22,201 bases of DNA from an uncultured Pirellulaceae bacterium (GCA_934255105.1 CAKQNH010000006.1:1-22201); one strand, 5' to 3'; positions 8,339 to 15,868 are shown, counted from the first letter of the stretch. Notes: generated by a model not told the origin, from the letters alone. Numbers and translations: made by a program.

Positions 8339-9310
8339 CTACTGGGCCGAGCTGCGATTGCCGCTGGGGCTGGCACCGATTTTCAAGCCGTCGGGCAGGG
8401 GGCGGGCGGCGGTGAGAAAGCCTTGATCAAACAGATAGGCTTTCAATTCTCGGAAAGCGTCGAACGATTCTGGGTAGATCCAGACCGTGACCACTGTTTC
8501 GGCAGGATTGCGGCTAGCCAGTTCCATATACAAGCGTCCAGATGGTGCGCAGGCTTGTTGTAGCGGTTCTTCCTGGTCGGTCGAGATCTGTTCCAATTCG
8601 AAGCGGTCGAGTTCTAGGCCGCCGGGGACCGTCAGCATGCGATATTTCATCAGCCAGCCGCCGATCGGCCCCAGCGTATCTTCGATCGCATTTTTCGAGG
8701 AGTTGCGCCGCGCGGCCAGTGGTACTTGCTGCTTGAGCGTATCGACCAATCGATCCCAGGGGATGACTGTCACTCGCTGGTTTTGTAGCTTGATGTGCAT
8801 CTCGCGGTGGAAGACCGTCTTGGCCATCGGTGTCGGCAGGTGTTCGAGCACAATCTTGGGGCGTTTGGATTCTTCGGCGACCCCCATCTTTTCGGACACT
8901 TCCTTCAACTGGGCCTGCAGCCTCTCCCGTTTTTGCTCTTGTTCTATGTCGACCCGCTTGTCGGCGTCGAGCGACTGCAGGTGCTCGGCGACTGCCGTGC
9001 GAGCCAAAGTGACTTGAGTTAGCAAGGAGTCGCGTTCGAGTTTGCGATACTGATTCTCCATAGCATAGGCTTGCTGCTGCTTTTCAGTTTCGGCCAGCGA
9101 TTGCTGCAGCGCGCGGACTTGCCGCAGCGGATCCTCGAATTGTTCGGTGGGCGTTTTTTCAGCCAGTTCCCGTCCGTAAGCCTCAGCGTCGACCTTGGTC
9201 TTCGTGCCGACTACCACGACCAAGATGATCATGATGCCGACCAAGTTGGCGATGGTGTCCAGAAAGGAATCTTCGCCCACTGAGGCGTCTTCTGCATGTC
9301 GACGTGGCAT
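8339..9310 (-). CDS. ExbD/TolR-like single-pass protein with coiled coil (carries the intramembrane Asp)
   Basis: 323 residues. A short basic/acidic N-terminus leads into one membrane helix (about 15-36), SFLDTIANLVGIMIILVVV, with D18 at the position of the proton-carrying Asp of ExbD, TolR and MotB. A coiled coil follows (about 60-148). Then come a small domain (about 166-193, HREMHIKLQNQRVTVIPWD) and a C-terminal alpha/beta domain (about 258-300) ending in YPESFDAFRELKAYLFDQG, which resembles the periplasmic ExbD/TolR fold. No OmpA-like peptidoglycan-binding domain is seen, so ExbD/TolR is a better comparison than MotB. The 718-residue upstream gene has the same layout and looks paralogous. 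The probable role is the rod-like partner of the ExbB-like channel encoded at 11781-13298. Confidence 0.75.
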   Translation of the reverse strand: MPRRHAEDASVGEDSFLDTIANLVGIMIILVVVVGTKTKVDAEAYGRELAEKTPTEQFEDPLRQVRALQQSLAETEKQQQAYAMENQYRKLERDSLLTQVTLARTAVAEHLQSLDADKRVDIEQEQKRERLQAQLKEVSEKMGVAEESKRPKIVLEHLPTPMAKTVFHREMHIKLQNQRVTVIPWDRLVDTLKQQVPLAARRNSSKNAIEDTLGPIGGWLMKYRMLTVPGGLELDRFELEQISTDQEEPLQQACAPSGRLYMELASRNPAETVVTVWIYPESFDAFRELKAYLFDQGFLTAARPLPDGLKIGASPSGNRSSAQ

Positions 9311-9363
9311 CGCTGGAGCCTAAAGAATTGAATGGCGGGTTGGGATGAGTGAACAACGATTGG

Positions 9364-9387
9364 CCGAAACTCTTGGCGAGTTCCGCT
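9364..9387. repeat. Single reverse copy of the dispersed repeat
   Basis: The stretch CCGAAACTCTTGGCGAGTTC followed by CGCT matches the reverse arm at 8309-8330 almost exactly. It lies in the 95-bp gap between the two ExbD-like genes. Confidence 0.75.
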
Positions 9388-9405
9388 ACGGGGAGAGCGG
9401 GCTAT

Positions 9406-11562
9406 TCATTTACCGCGTTGGATTTCCAGGCCGCTGGCGTCGAGCAGTTGTTGTAGTTGGTTGAATCGCCACTCGGCGTCGGGGTGGACGTCGACCAGGA
9501 GCGTCGGTTTCCAGTAGCCGCCGGTGAGAGCCAGTCCCCAACTGTCGACGCGTTCTGCGACCACTAGGGCTAGCTTCTCCGCGCGTTGCTGCGGTGTGGT
9601 ATCGAAGGCAATCGTAATAGCTGCGGGGTCGTTGGCTTTCCCAGAATCGGGTAGCACGACCCAGCGATCCTTCAAGCACTGCATGCGGATGGAACGACCG
9701 ACGGGGGTCTGCGCGTGAGGCCCTTGCGACCAAGCCCATCCGCGTCCTCGGCGACTGGCCACGGGAGCGGTCGATTCTTGCTTTTGGCCATTGAACGTTT
9801 TGTCAAGCGACAACTGAGGTATGCCTTGTTGCTCGCTAGGGTCGGCAGAGGACTGAGAGCTGCTGCCAGATGAGCCAGCTTGCGAGCTCCCGGACGCATT
9901 GCCAGCACTGCTGGCTGAGCCGCCGTTTGAACTTGCCTGTGAGCCGCCGCCGGATTGACCAGAGGCATTGAAGGGCATCGCCATTTGGCTGCCAGACGTA
10001 GGTTGGCCCGACATCTGCGATCCGCCGCTGCTGCCTCCGGCCGCGCCACCGCTACCACTGCTTGCTGGTGATCTCTCTCCAGCCGATGCATTGCCAGCCT
10101 GTGAACTACCGGAGCCATTGGATTGCCCGGTTGATGAACCTGCATTTCTGACTGCAGCCAGTCCGTTTGACGAAAAATCCCCTGCGGCTCCAGGGGACAG
10201 TATGCCGTCCGATTCGCGGCGTGAACTGTCGCCGGTTGAACCGTAGCTACTCCCAGGACCGTAGCTGCCGCCGTCGGGGTTGTGTGGTCCGCTGGCAGTT
10301 CCGAAGAAGCTGTCGCCTGCGCCTGCTTCTGGGGAACCCGTCGCTGAGGTGGCAGCAGACCCAGTAAAGCCTTGCAGCGAATCGGCTGAAGTGGTCCGAT
10401 CGGCGGCGGATGTTTGCGGTTGCAGAGCGTCTCCGCCGCCACTGGACGAAGGGCCGCCAAGGTTGTCGTTCGCCCAGCCGCCGCGCCCGCCCGTTGAGGG
10501 ATTGCCTGCTCCGGAGCCAGCTAGGTCTGTCGCATTACCCGCACCGTACTGTTCGGCAGAATGGCTTCCCGCGCCGTATCCACCCGCGCCAGATCCTGCG
10601 TTATCTGAACCCCCGGAGCCACCCGTCAGTGGACGATCGCGTTCGGAGAAGCCACGGTACTTTTGCGGCATGGCGACGATCAGTGCGGCTTGCCGTTCGC
10701 GAGCCAAGTCGAGCGCCTGGGTGATCTTGGCCGCCAGCCCCGGTTCGCCTTCGGGGAATGCCAAGTCGACCTCATCACCGACGAGTTCGTAGCCGAACTG
10801 GTCATCCCAGCCGCTCATCGCGGCGCGGGCCATGGCGTAGGACCGAATGCCGGAGGGGCGGACGATCAGCAGAGGGTAGGCGGTGCTAGTGACCGCATGA
10901 TTGGCGGGGGCATACTGCGCGCGAATGGTGCGCAGGGCGGCATCCAGTGGATTGCCTGGGCCGTAGGGGGGCTCTAAATCGACAACGCGTAGCAGCACCC
11001 CCTCGGGTTGAATGCGAATGCCCTGTTCGGTGCATTCCAAGTAGATGGGTCGGCGGTGGGTGCCGTTGGGTCCATCGTAGGGAATGATAGCGAAGATCGG
11101 TTTATCGCCATCGGGCTTGTCGAGCTTTTGTTTGAGTTTGTCGTGCGCCTCGAGCAATTGCCTTTCCAGCTCGGTGATGGCTTCGGCTTGAGCCTGTTGG
11201 TTATCAGCGTCGCTTTCTTTGTCGGCATCGGCCAGTTCGGCGGTGCGTTGCAGTTGTTCCAGTTCGGCGAGCAATTCTTGAATATGTTTTTCGAGGTGCT
11301 GTAGGCCGAGGCGTTTTTTTTCCAGTTCGATCTGGGCTGCGGTGAGCTGCTTTTGAAATCCATGGCTGGCAAGTTTCAGTTGGCTCTCGACCTCTTCGGC
11401 TTGCTGGACCGATTGCTCGGCGATTTGCAGCGCGGAAGCTTGTGCGCCCGAGACCACCAGCATCAAGATCAGCACGAGCGCACCCATCGTGCATAGCAGC
11501 ACGGCCAGGAACGGGAACAGCGATGGAGTTAGCGCATCGCGTTGTCGACTACTGCGACTCAT
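9406..11562 (-). CDS. ExbD/TolR-like single-pass protein with long Gly/Ser linker (Asp replaced by Ala)
   Basis: 718 residues. One membrane helix (about 15-38, SLFPFLAVLLCTMGALVLIL) aligns with that of the downstream 323-residue protein, but the expected Asp is A20. A coiled coil (about 44-148) follows, then a domain (about 155-300) with HRRPIYLECTEQGIRIQP and LLIVRPSGIRSYAMARAAM. A very long Gly/Ser/Ala-rich low-complexity linker (about 311-590) leads to a C-terminal domain (about 615-718) with PTLLVDVHPDAEWRFNQLQ and LLDASGLEI, matching the ExbD-like end of its neighbour. GGGAG at 11569-11573 (on the minus strand) lies 6 bases before the ATG. Eight consecutive A on the coding strand (11314-11321) encode E81-K83. 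It probably forms a mixed complex with the 323-residue protein and the ExbB-like channel. Confidence 0.75.
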   Translation of the reverse strand: MSRSSRQRDALTPSLFPFLAVLLCTMGALVLILMLVVSGAQASALQIAEQSVQQAEEVESQLKLASHGFQKQLTAAQIELEKKRLGLQHLEKHIQELLAELEQLQRTAELADADKESDADNQQAQAEAITELERQLLEAHDKLKQKLDKPDGDKPIFAIIPYDGPNGTHRRPIYLECTEQGIRIQPEGVLLRVVDLEPPYGPGNPLDAALRTIRAQYAPANHAVTSTAYPLLIVRPSGIRSYAMARAAMSGWDDQFGYELVGDEVDLAFPEGEPGLAAKITQALDLARERQAALIVAMPQKYRGFSERDRPLTGGSGGSDNAGSGAGGYGAGSHSAEQYGAGNATDLAGSGAGNPSTGGRGGWANDNLGGPSSSGGGDALQPQTSAADRTTSADSLQGFTGSAATSATGSPEAGAGDSFFGTASGPHNPDGGSYGPGSSYGSTGDSSRRESDGILSPGAAGDFSSNGLAAVRNAGSSTGQSNGSGSSQAGNASAGERSPASSGSGGAAGGSSGGSQMSGQPTSGSQMAMPFNASGQSGGGSQASSNGGSASSAGNASGSSQAGSSGSSSQSSADPSEQQGIPQLSLDKTFNGQKQESTAPVASRRGRGWAWSQGPHAQTPVGRSIRMQCLKDRWVVLPDSGKANDPAAITIAFDTTPQQRAEKLALVVAERVDSWGLALTGGYWKPTLLVDVHPDAEWRFNQLQQLLDASGLEIQRGK

Positions 11563-11695
11563 ATGCGGCTCCCGCAGGAGAGATCAATAATTGACGATGC
11601 TCGCCGATCATCAGGTGGAATATGATTCTAAGTTTTGAGAAGTTAGTTCGGTTCATGTGTCGCCCTCGGGACTAGGCCCATCAACTGATTGGATT

Positions 11696-11715
11696 CCGGT
11701 GGCTGACGCCACCGG
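11696..11715. repeat. Short perfect palindrome between operon genes
   Basis: CCGGTGGC-TGAC-GCCACCGG, an 8-bp stem with a 4-nt loop, lies in the 218-bp gap between the ExbB-like and 718-residue genes. It could stabilise or end the upstream message, or be a dispersed repeat. I see nothing else in this gap apart from the ribosome site of the 718-residue gene. Confidence 0.6.
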
Positions 11716-11780
11716 TTGAGACCTAATAGCAAAAGCAAGGATCGGCGGAGCGATCCACGACAGAGGTTTCGCTCTCCGGG

Positions 11781-13298
11781 CTAGGCGGCTTTGGGCTTGA
11801 AGGATGGGAATGGAATGGTTTCTGGGTCGAGTTCGTCAACCTGCGGGGCTGGTACGCCCTCAAGCGATTGGTCGGTCCCCAGCGGGGATGGTTTGGCAGC
11901 CAGCGGGGATGGTTTGGCAGCCACGCGGGGGCGGATGGGAGTTCCGCGGATCACGCCGGTGCGTTCCAAGCAGGTGGCTAAGACGGCGACCGCTTCGCCG
12001 ACGCAAGCGGTCGCTTCTTCGATGCGGCCCACGTTTTCCAGTCGTTCGACGCTGGCACCGATGGTCTCTTCGAGTTTGCGCAGGTCGCTGGTCGATTCGA
12101 CTAGTTTGTGCAGCATATCGCTCTGTTTGTAGAGCTCCTTTTGTTGCCCTTGGATCAGTCGAGCTTGGTCGCTGAGGGTCGTTTGCCACTGTTGCCAACG
12201 CAGGTCTTGATGGCGACTTCCCTCTTCCTGCAGCTTGCTCAGCTCAGCCACGTGTTTGTCGAGGGCCAGCCCAACACTGTGGCTGATTTGCGTTTCCACC
12301 GCTTGGCTGCGGTGCTCGGTCCACTCGCTCCAGCTCCGCTGGGTTTCGAGGATCGAATCGCTCCACAGATTGGCTTGTTCCGTCACCAACTGCCGAACGC
12401 CTGCCAGCACACCTTCCATGGCGTCGCGGACTGGAGTCAGCAGATTGTCCTGCGCATCGAACGGGTCCGCTGAAAGAAACTGGATCAAACAGTCGCTGGC
12501 CCCGGAGTCGATGTCGCTGAGGATTGTCTGCTCAAGTCGGCTGACAGCGAACTGGATGAACATTGAGAACACGGTCAGGATCAAAGCGATGGCGGTGGTA
12601 TCGAAGGCGATGTTCAGACCGGCCGTCAATTGATTCATCGCGTCTCCCTGCTGCGACGCCAGCGTGGCGGTGTCGAGCTGGCTGAGCGTCTGAGAGATGC
12701 CCAGTACGGTTCCCAAGAAGCCGAGCATGGGCATAGCCCAGTGGATGATGCGCAGCAGACTGTAGCTGTCGTGTTGTCGGTCGGCTTCTAGTTCAGACAG
12801 CGATTTCAGATCGGACTCGAGTTGATTGCGCCGCCCACGGCTGATCTGCAGTTCGAGCACGCGTGCCACGCGCGCTCCGAACCAACTGTGTTGAAGTTGG
12901 CCGCTCTGCGATTCCCAACTGGCCGCCAGCCAGGCCGGTCGTTGCTTGGGCGCAATGTGTTCTCCATCGTCGACCAGTCGCAGCAGCGCGCTGGCCCCGC
13001 GAGCGGACAAGCTGGTTTGTTTGAGTGCGGCAATCCATTTGAGCGTCAGGCCGACCATGCCAATCATAAACAGACATACCGAAGCGATCGCTACGGGGTG
13101 CCCCAAGCAGTAACGCCTGAGGATGGTGTAGTCGAGTGGTCCGAACAGAATCAGCCCGAAGAACGCGGCTGCTAGGCCTGAGCCAATCAGTAGAACCTGT
13201 GGCAGCGGAAGGTTGCAGCTTGGCGATTGAGTGCGGCGATTTGAATTCACGTGTGACACCACTTCCATGTAAATGGCAAAGGTTTCTTGGTCATTCAT
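11781..13298 (-). CDS. MotA/TolQ/ExbB-family proton-channel protein with long C-terminal tail
   Basis: 505 residues from the ATG at 13298. A GTG at 13316 would add six residues encoded by a repeat arm, so the ATG is preferred. Four membrane helices lie at about 36-56, 70-92, 184-205 and 227-252. The last two carry the MotA/ExbB signature: PMLGFLGTVLGISQT, and LTAGLNIAFDTTAIALILT with the conserved TTA. A cytoplasmic segment with coiled-coil character separates helices 2 and 3. The tail after helix 4 is about 250 residues, mostly coiled coil (LDKHVAELSKLQEE, QKELYKQSDMLHKLVE), ending Pro-rich with a duplicated AAKPSPL. ExbB and TolQ are much shorter, so the long tail recalls MotA-like proteins with a cytoplasmic extension. 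The expected partners are the two ExbD-like proteins encoded downstream. Confidence 0.88.
   Translation of the reverse strand: MNDQETFAIYMEVVSHVNSNRRTQSPSCNLPLPQVLLIGSGLAAAFFGLILFGPLDYTILRRYCLGHPVAIASVCLFMIGMVGLTLKWIAALKQTSLSARGASALLRLVDDGEHIAPKQRPAWLAASWESQSGQLQHSWFGARVARVLELQISRGRRNQLESDLKSLSELEADRQHDSYSLLRIIHWAMPMLGFLGTVLGISQTLSQLDTATLASQQGDAMNQLTAGLNIAFDTTAIALILTVFSMFIQFAVSRLEQTILSDIDSGASDCLIQFLSADPFDAQDNLLTPVRDAMEGVLAGVRQLVTEQANLWSDSILETQRSWSEWTEHRSQAVETQISHSVGLALDKHVAELSKLQEEGSRHQDLRWQQWQTTLSDQARLIQGQQKELYKQSDMLHKLVESTSDLRKLEETIGASVERLENVGRIEEATACVGEAVAVLATCLERTGVIRGTPIRPRVAAKPSPLAAKPSPLGTDQSLEGVPAPQVDELDPETIPFPSFKPKAA
11879..11920. repeat. Perfect 21-bp tandem duplication in the channel gene tail
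   Basis: Two identical adjacent copies (11879-11899 and 11900-11920) of a unit beginning CCAGCGGGGATGG encode the repeated peptide AAKPSPL near the C-terminus of the ExbB-like protein. It looks like a recent in-frame duplication. Confidence 0.85.
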
Positions 13299-13302
13299 GC
13301 TC

Positions 13303-13376
13303 GTTAAACCGCGCACCCAGCGGGCTGCGCAGGTGCAGCCTGTGGACGCGCGGGGCGCTGGCCCACGCGGTTTAAC
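13303..13376. repeat. 74-bp imperfect palindromic element
   Basis: Outer arms GTTAAACCGCG (13303-13313) and CGCGGTTTAAC (13366-13376) are perfect complements. Further pairing occurs inside (ACCCAGCG with CGCTGG), and an inner hairpin GGCTGC/GCAGCC lies at 13323-13328 and 13335-13340. The element is 5' of the ExbB-like gene and overlaps the stop codon of the small minus-strand ORF at 13372. It may be a miniature palindromic element or a leader structure. Confidence 0.75.
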
Positions 13377-13596
13377 AAGGGGGAAGCCTAGCGGGGATTG
13401 TGCTAAACGCCCGCCTGCGCGTCCAGGCCGGTTTTTCGCGGTTTGATGCAGAGCTATTTGGCAGCGTTAGTTCGTCGGCCAAGTGGCGGTGTCGCAAGAG
13501 CAAGCTTTGGTAGTGCAGTTGCACTTGATCGGCGGTTAAGCAAGTTGGGATCGAGAGAATGCTGTTGCTCTGCTCGTCGGATATTTGTAAAAGCAT
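13372..13596 (-). CDS. Possible small protein upstream of the ExbB-like gene (doubtful)
   Basis: 74 codons starting at the ATG at 13596, oriented with the channel cluster. The first 50 or so residues look protein-like, including SIPTCLTADQVQLHYQSLLL. The C-terminus is Arg/Pro-rich and its stop codon is provided by the palindromic element, so the true end could have been changed by insertion of that element. No ribosome site is visible and no family is recognised. It could equally be non-coding leader sequence. It fills most of the gap between the channel gene and the divergent gene at 13668. Confidence 0.3.
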   Translation of the reverse strand: MLLQISDEQSNSILSIPTCLTADQVQLHYQSLLLRHRHLADELTLPNSSASNREKPAWTRRRAFSTIPARLPPC

Positions 13597-13667
13597 GACG
13601 AAAAGAAAGGGTGTTGAGTATTATCTCGCATCTCGCACTGAATCTCCGTACAGAACAGAGCAGCATC

Positions 13668-14018
13668 ATGAACGCATGGGTGGGACGCATTGGATTTGTC
13701 GCGGTGACTGGCGTCCTGTTCTGGCTGCTGTCTCCCTCGCTGGCCACCATGCACGGCCAGACGGCCTTTAGTCAGCAATCCGCCGAGAGCCGTGCGCTAG
13801 AGAGCGCGTTGCAGCTCCAATCCACGCTGCTGCCATCGGGCGTGCAGCAGTTGTCGGTGCTCGATTCGCAGGCCAAGTCGCTGGCCGTCTACCACATCGA
13901 AGCGGCCACGGGCAAGCTGCAGCTTAAAAGCGTTCGCAATCTTCGGTGGGATCTGCAGATGGAGCATTTTAATGGCCAATCGCCCCTGCCCAGCGAACTG
14001 CGCCAAGCCCAACCGTAG
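13668..14018 (+). CDS. Small exported protein of unknown function
   Basis: 116 residues from ATG 13668. An upstream in-frame GTG at 13611 would put 19 residues before the signal sequence, so the ATG is preferred. The N-terminus (MNAWVGRIGFVAVTGVLFWLL) is a signal peptide or anchor, probably cleaved near the AQT/GQT-like site around residue 30. The C-terminal half has a compact conserved-looking segment: LSVLDSQAKSLAVYHIEAAT, GKLQLKSVRNLRWDLQMEHF and NGQSPLPSELR. From memory, similar small proteins with YHxxxxTGxxxLKSVRNxxWDLQM are found in planctomycetes, without a known function. It is transcribed divergently from the channel cluster. Confidence 0.7.
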   Translation: MNAWVGRIGFVAVTGVLFWLLSPSLATMHGQTAFSQQSAESRALESALQLQSTLLPSGVQQLSVLDSQAKSLAVYHIEAATGKLQLKSVRNLRWDLQMEHFNGQSPLPSELRQAQP

Positions 14019-14484
14019 GCGTTTGCTTGCCCCCCTCACCTAGCCTGACGAATCGGTAGTGCTTCGGGATGACTGGGTAGATTTACCTGGTGAAATATGG
14101 TCGCGTCGATGCGGTAGAATTGAGTTAACGAAGCTCAATCTGCGATGAGTCGTCGCACCAGGAGGACTCCATTCTTTTGCCTTGTTCCTTGCGAGTGACG
14201 GGAGAAACCACGCGAACATGTATTTGCGCCTGCTTAACACCGTTTCGTCAGCCCAGGGAGGGGAGGGGAGACCGGCGCTACTGTGCATAGTTTCAGCGAC
14301 TTCCGCTATGCAAAACCCGCCGAATTAAGGGTTTGTGAGGTAAAACCGGCAGGATTGCCGCAGTTTGAGTCCTCTGGCGTAAAATAAGCGTGCTAAGGGT
14401 TTCGTTTTTGAAGAACCTTTAGTTAGGATAGGTAACTTCGGATGCCTCTATTCTGTCGCTCTCGGCCAAGGAGTTCTCCTCAGC
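14019..14484. other. 466-bp gene-free region before the HTH gene
   Basis: No convincing gene. Visible items are a hairpin ATTGAG/CTCAAT (14119-14124 and 14134-14139), a G-rich stretch at 14256-14270 with three G-runs, an inverted repeat GCATAG/CTATGC (14285-14290 and 14306-14311) enclosing GCGACTTCCGCT (a fragment of the dispersed repeat), and a TAAAAT possible -10 box at 14380 without a good -35. It probably contains the promoter and a long leader of the HTH gene. Confidence 0.5.
14393..14422 (+). promoter_or_regulatory. Leader hairpin upstream of the HTH gene
   Basis: CTAAGGGTT (14393-14401) pairs with AACCTTTAG (14414-14422), nine pairs with one wobble and a 12-nt loop, about 60 bases before the ATG at 14485. 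Closer in, the ribosome site AAGGAG (14468-14473) overlaps AGGAG-TT-CTCCT, so it could be partly masked. Regulation of translation is possible but inferred. Confidence 0.35.
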
Positions 14485-15867
14485 ATGTCTAATTTTGTAT
14501 CGCTTGATGAAGCAGCCAAGAAGCTTGGAGTCAGTTCTGATGAGCTGGTGGAAATGCTTTCGCGTGGCGATATCTTTGGCTACCGCGATGGGTCAAGTTG
14601 GAAATTTAAGCCGACTGAGATTGAACGGGTCGCAGGGGAGATGATGGGCGACGCCCTAGACGAAGATCCCGCTGGATCGTCGATCCTGATGTCCGAGTCG
14701 ACGTTGGGGCTGGGGAGTTCACATGGTAGTACTCATGGCAGCCAGATTGGCGCCGACGGTGCGGCAGGTGCCGGTGCCGAGCCCGACAGCGACGTGTCGC
14801 TGGTAGCCTCCCCTAATGGCGGTAGCGACGTGCGGCTGGTTACCAATCAGCCAGCGGCGGGTGACAGTGGTTCGTCCGTGGGAGGTTCTGCATTGGGGAG
14901 CGATTTGGAGCTGGCTAGCGATGACGAACTGCAGATGGCTTCCAGCGACGACGACGACGACGAACTGGCGCTGGCGGTAGAAGATGGTGCTGATATTCTG
15001 TCCGGCTCCGACGCGGCTTCGGCCATCAGCAGCGATTTGGATCTCGATTTAATTGGCTCGGATTTGGTTTTAGCCGACTCGCACGCTAGCGACATTCCGC
15101 TGTCGGATTCAGACCGGCTGGATTTGGGCGGCGAGGGCTCCCATGTTCTGGGCGATTCCGATTTGAGCATCTCGGGCGGCGGCGAACTGATCCAAGGGGA
15201 CAGTGATCCGGCGATCGATTCGTCCGGGCTGGGGCTCAGTGGCAGCGACCTCGAGTTGGCCGACGATGACGATTTGGTGTTGGCGGGCAGCAGCGATTTG
15301 GCTCTGGCTACCGATAGCGGTATCAATTTGATGAGCCCGGCGGACAGTGGCATTTCGTTGGAAGACGAGCCGCTGGATTTGGCTGCGAGCGGCATTTCGG
15401 GCTTGGATTTGGCGGCCGATGGTTCCGACGCTGGGCTATCGGGCAGCGGTTCGGGCGTTGATTTCCAGCAAGACGAAGAGTTTCAGCTCTCGCCGTCTGG
15501 TGCCCTGGATACCGACGATGACAGTGGATCGCAGGTCATCGAATTGGAGGATTCGTCAGAGTTTGGCGATGCGGAAATTGCGTTGCCCGCAGCCGATGGC
15601 TTCGATGCCTTTGCCGAAGTCGATGCCGGCGGAGATGTCGGTTTTGGCGAAGTTGCTCCGGTGGGCGCTCCGGTTGCGATGGGATCGCCTGAGGTTCCCT
15701 ACAGTATGCCTCAAGTGCTAGGGCTGTTAGGGATATTGCTGCTGATGTGCTTGTCCGGGATCCTGGTGACCGACATCGTCCGCAATATGTGGGCTTGGTC
15801 CGGCAACGAGAGCGCGTTGACCAGTGGCTTTACGGAAATGCTGGTAGGCGCCTTTGGGGTGAAGTAA
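14485..15867 (+). CDS. Membrane-tethered helix-turn-helix protein with acidic Ser/Asp-rich body
   Basis: 460 residues. Residues about 3-50 (SLDEAAKKLGVSSDELVEML, then GDIFGYRDGSSWKFKPTEIE) match the MerR/excisionase-like HTH_17 fold, which binds DNA in known members. Residues about 55-400 are low-complexity, very acidic and full of irregular SDLxLA/SDxxL units, so probably disordered. A hydrophobic helix (about 408-432) follows, with a short C-terminal tail that may re-enter the membrane. The layout suggests a cytoplasmic DNA-binding head held to the inner membrane by a long acidic tether. No enzyme domain is seen. The start is supported by AAGGAG 11 bases upstream. Proteins of this build are, to my recollection, found in planctomycetes; their role is unknown. 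Confidence 0.85.
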   Translation: MSNFVSLDEAAKKLGVSSDELVEMLSRGDIFGYRDGSSWKFKPTEIERVAGEMMGDALDEDPAGSSILMSESTLGLGSSHGSTHGSQIGADGAAGAGAEPDSDVSLVASPNGGSDVRLVTNQPAAGDSGSSVGGSALGSDLELASDDELQMASSDDDDDELALAVEDGADILSGSDAASAISSDLDLDLIGSDLVLADSHASDIPLSDSDRLDLGGEGSHVLGDSDLSISGGGELIQGDSDPAIDSSGLGLSGSDLELADDDDLVLAGSSDLALATDSGINLMSPADSGISLEDEPLDLAASGISGLDLAADGSDAGLSGSGSGVDFQQDEEFQLSPSGALDTDDDSGSQVIELEDSSEFGDAEIALPAADGFDAFAEVDAGGDVGFGEVAPVGAPVAMGSPEVPYSMPQVLGLLGILLLMCLSGILVTDIVRNMWAWSGNESALTSGFTEMLVGAFGVK

Positions 15868-15868
15868 A

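Noticed and set aside
9672..10460. 262-codon minus-strand frame inside the 718-residue gene
   Set aside because: It is a shifted reading of the Gly/Ser repeat region, with no start signal and no domain.
8339..13298. Zorya defence system (ZorA/ZorB-like)
   Set aside because: The channel protein has a long tail like ZorA, but neither partner has an OmpA-like peptidoglycan-binding domain, and no ZorC/ZorD helicase or nuclease gene is nearby. The neighbours are housekeeping genes.
14256..14270. Possible G-quadruplex
   Set aside because: Only three runs of three or more G are present; the fourth nearby run is only two G.
14218..14328. 36-codon ORF with GGGAG upstream
   Set aside because: It starts at an ATG 13 bases after GGGAG, but it overlaps a G-rich tract and a fragment of the dispersed repeat, and its product has no recognisable features.
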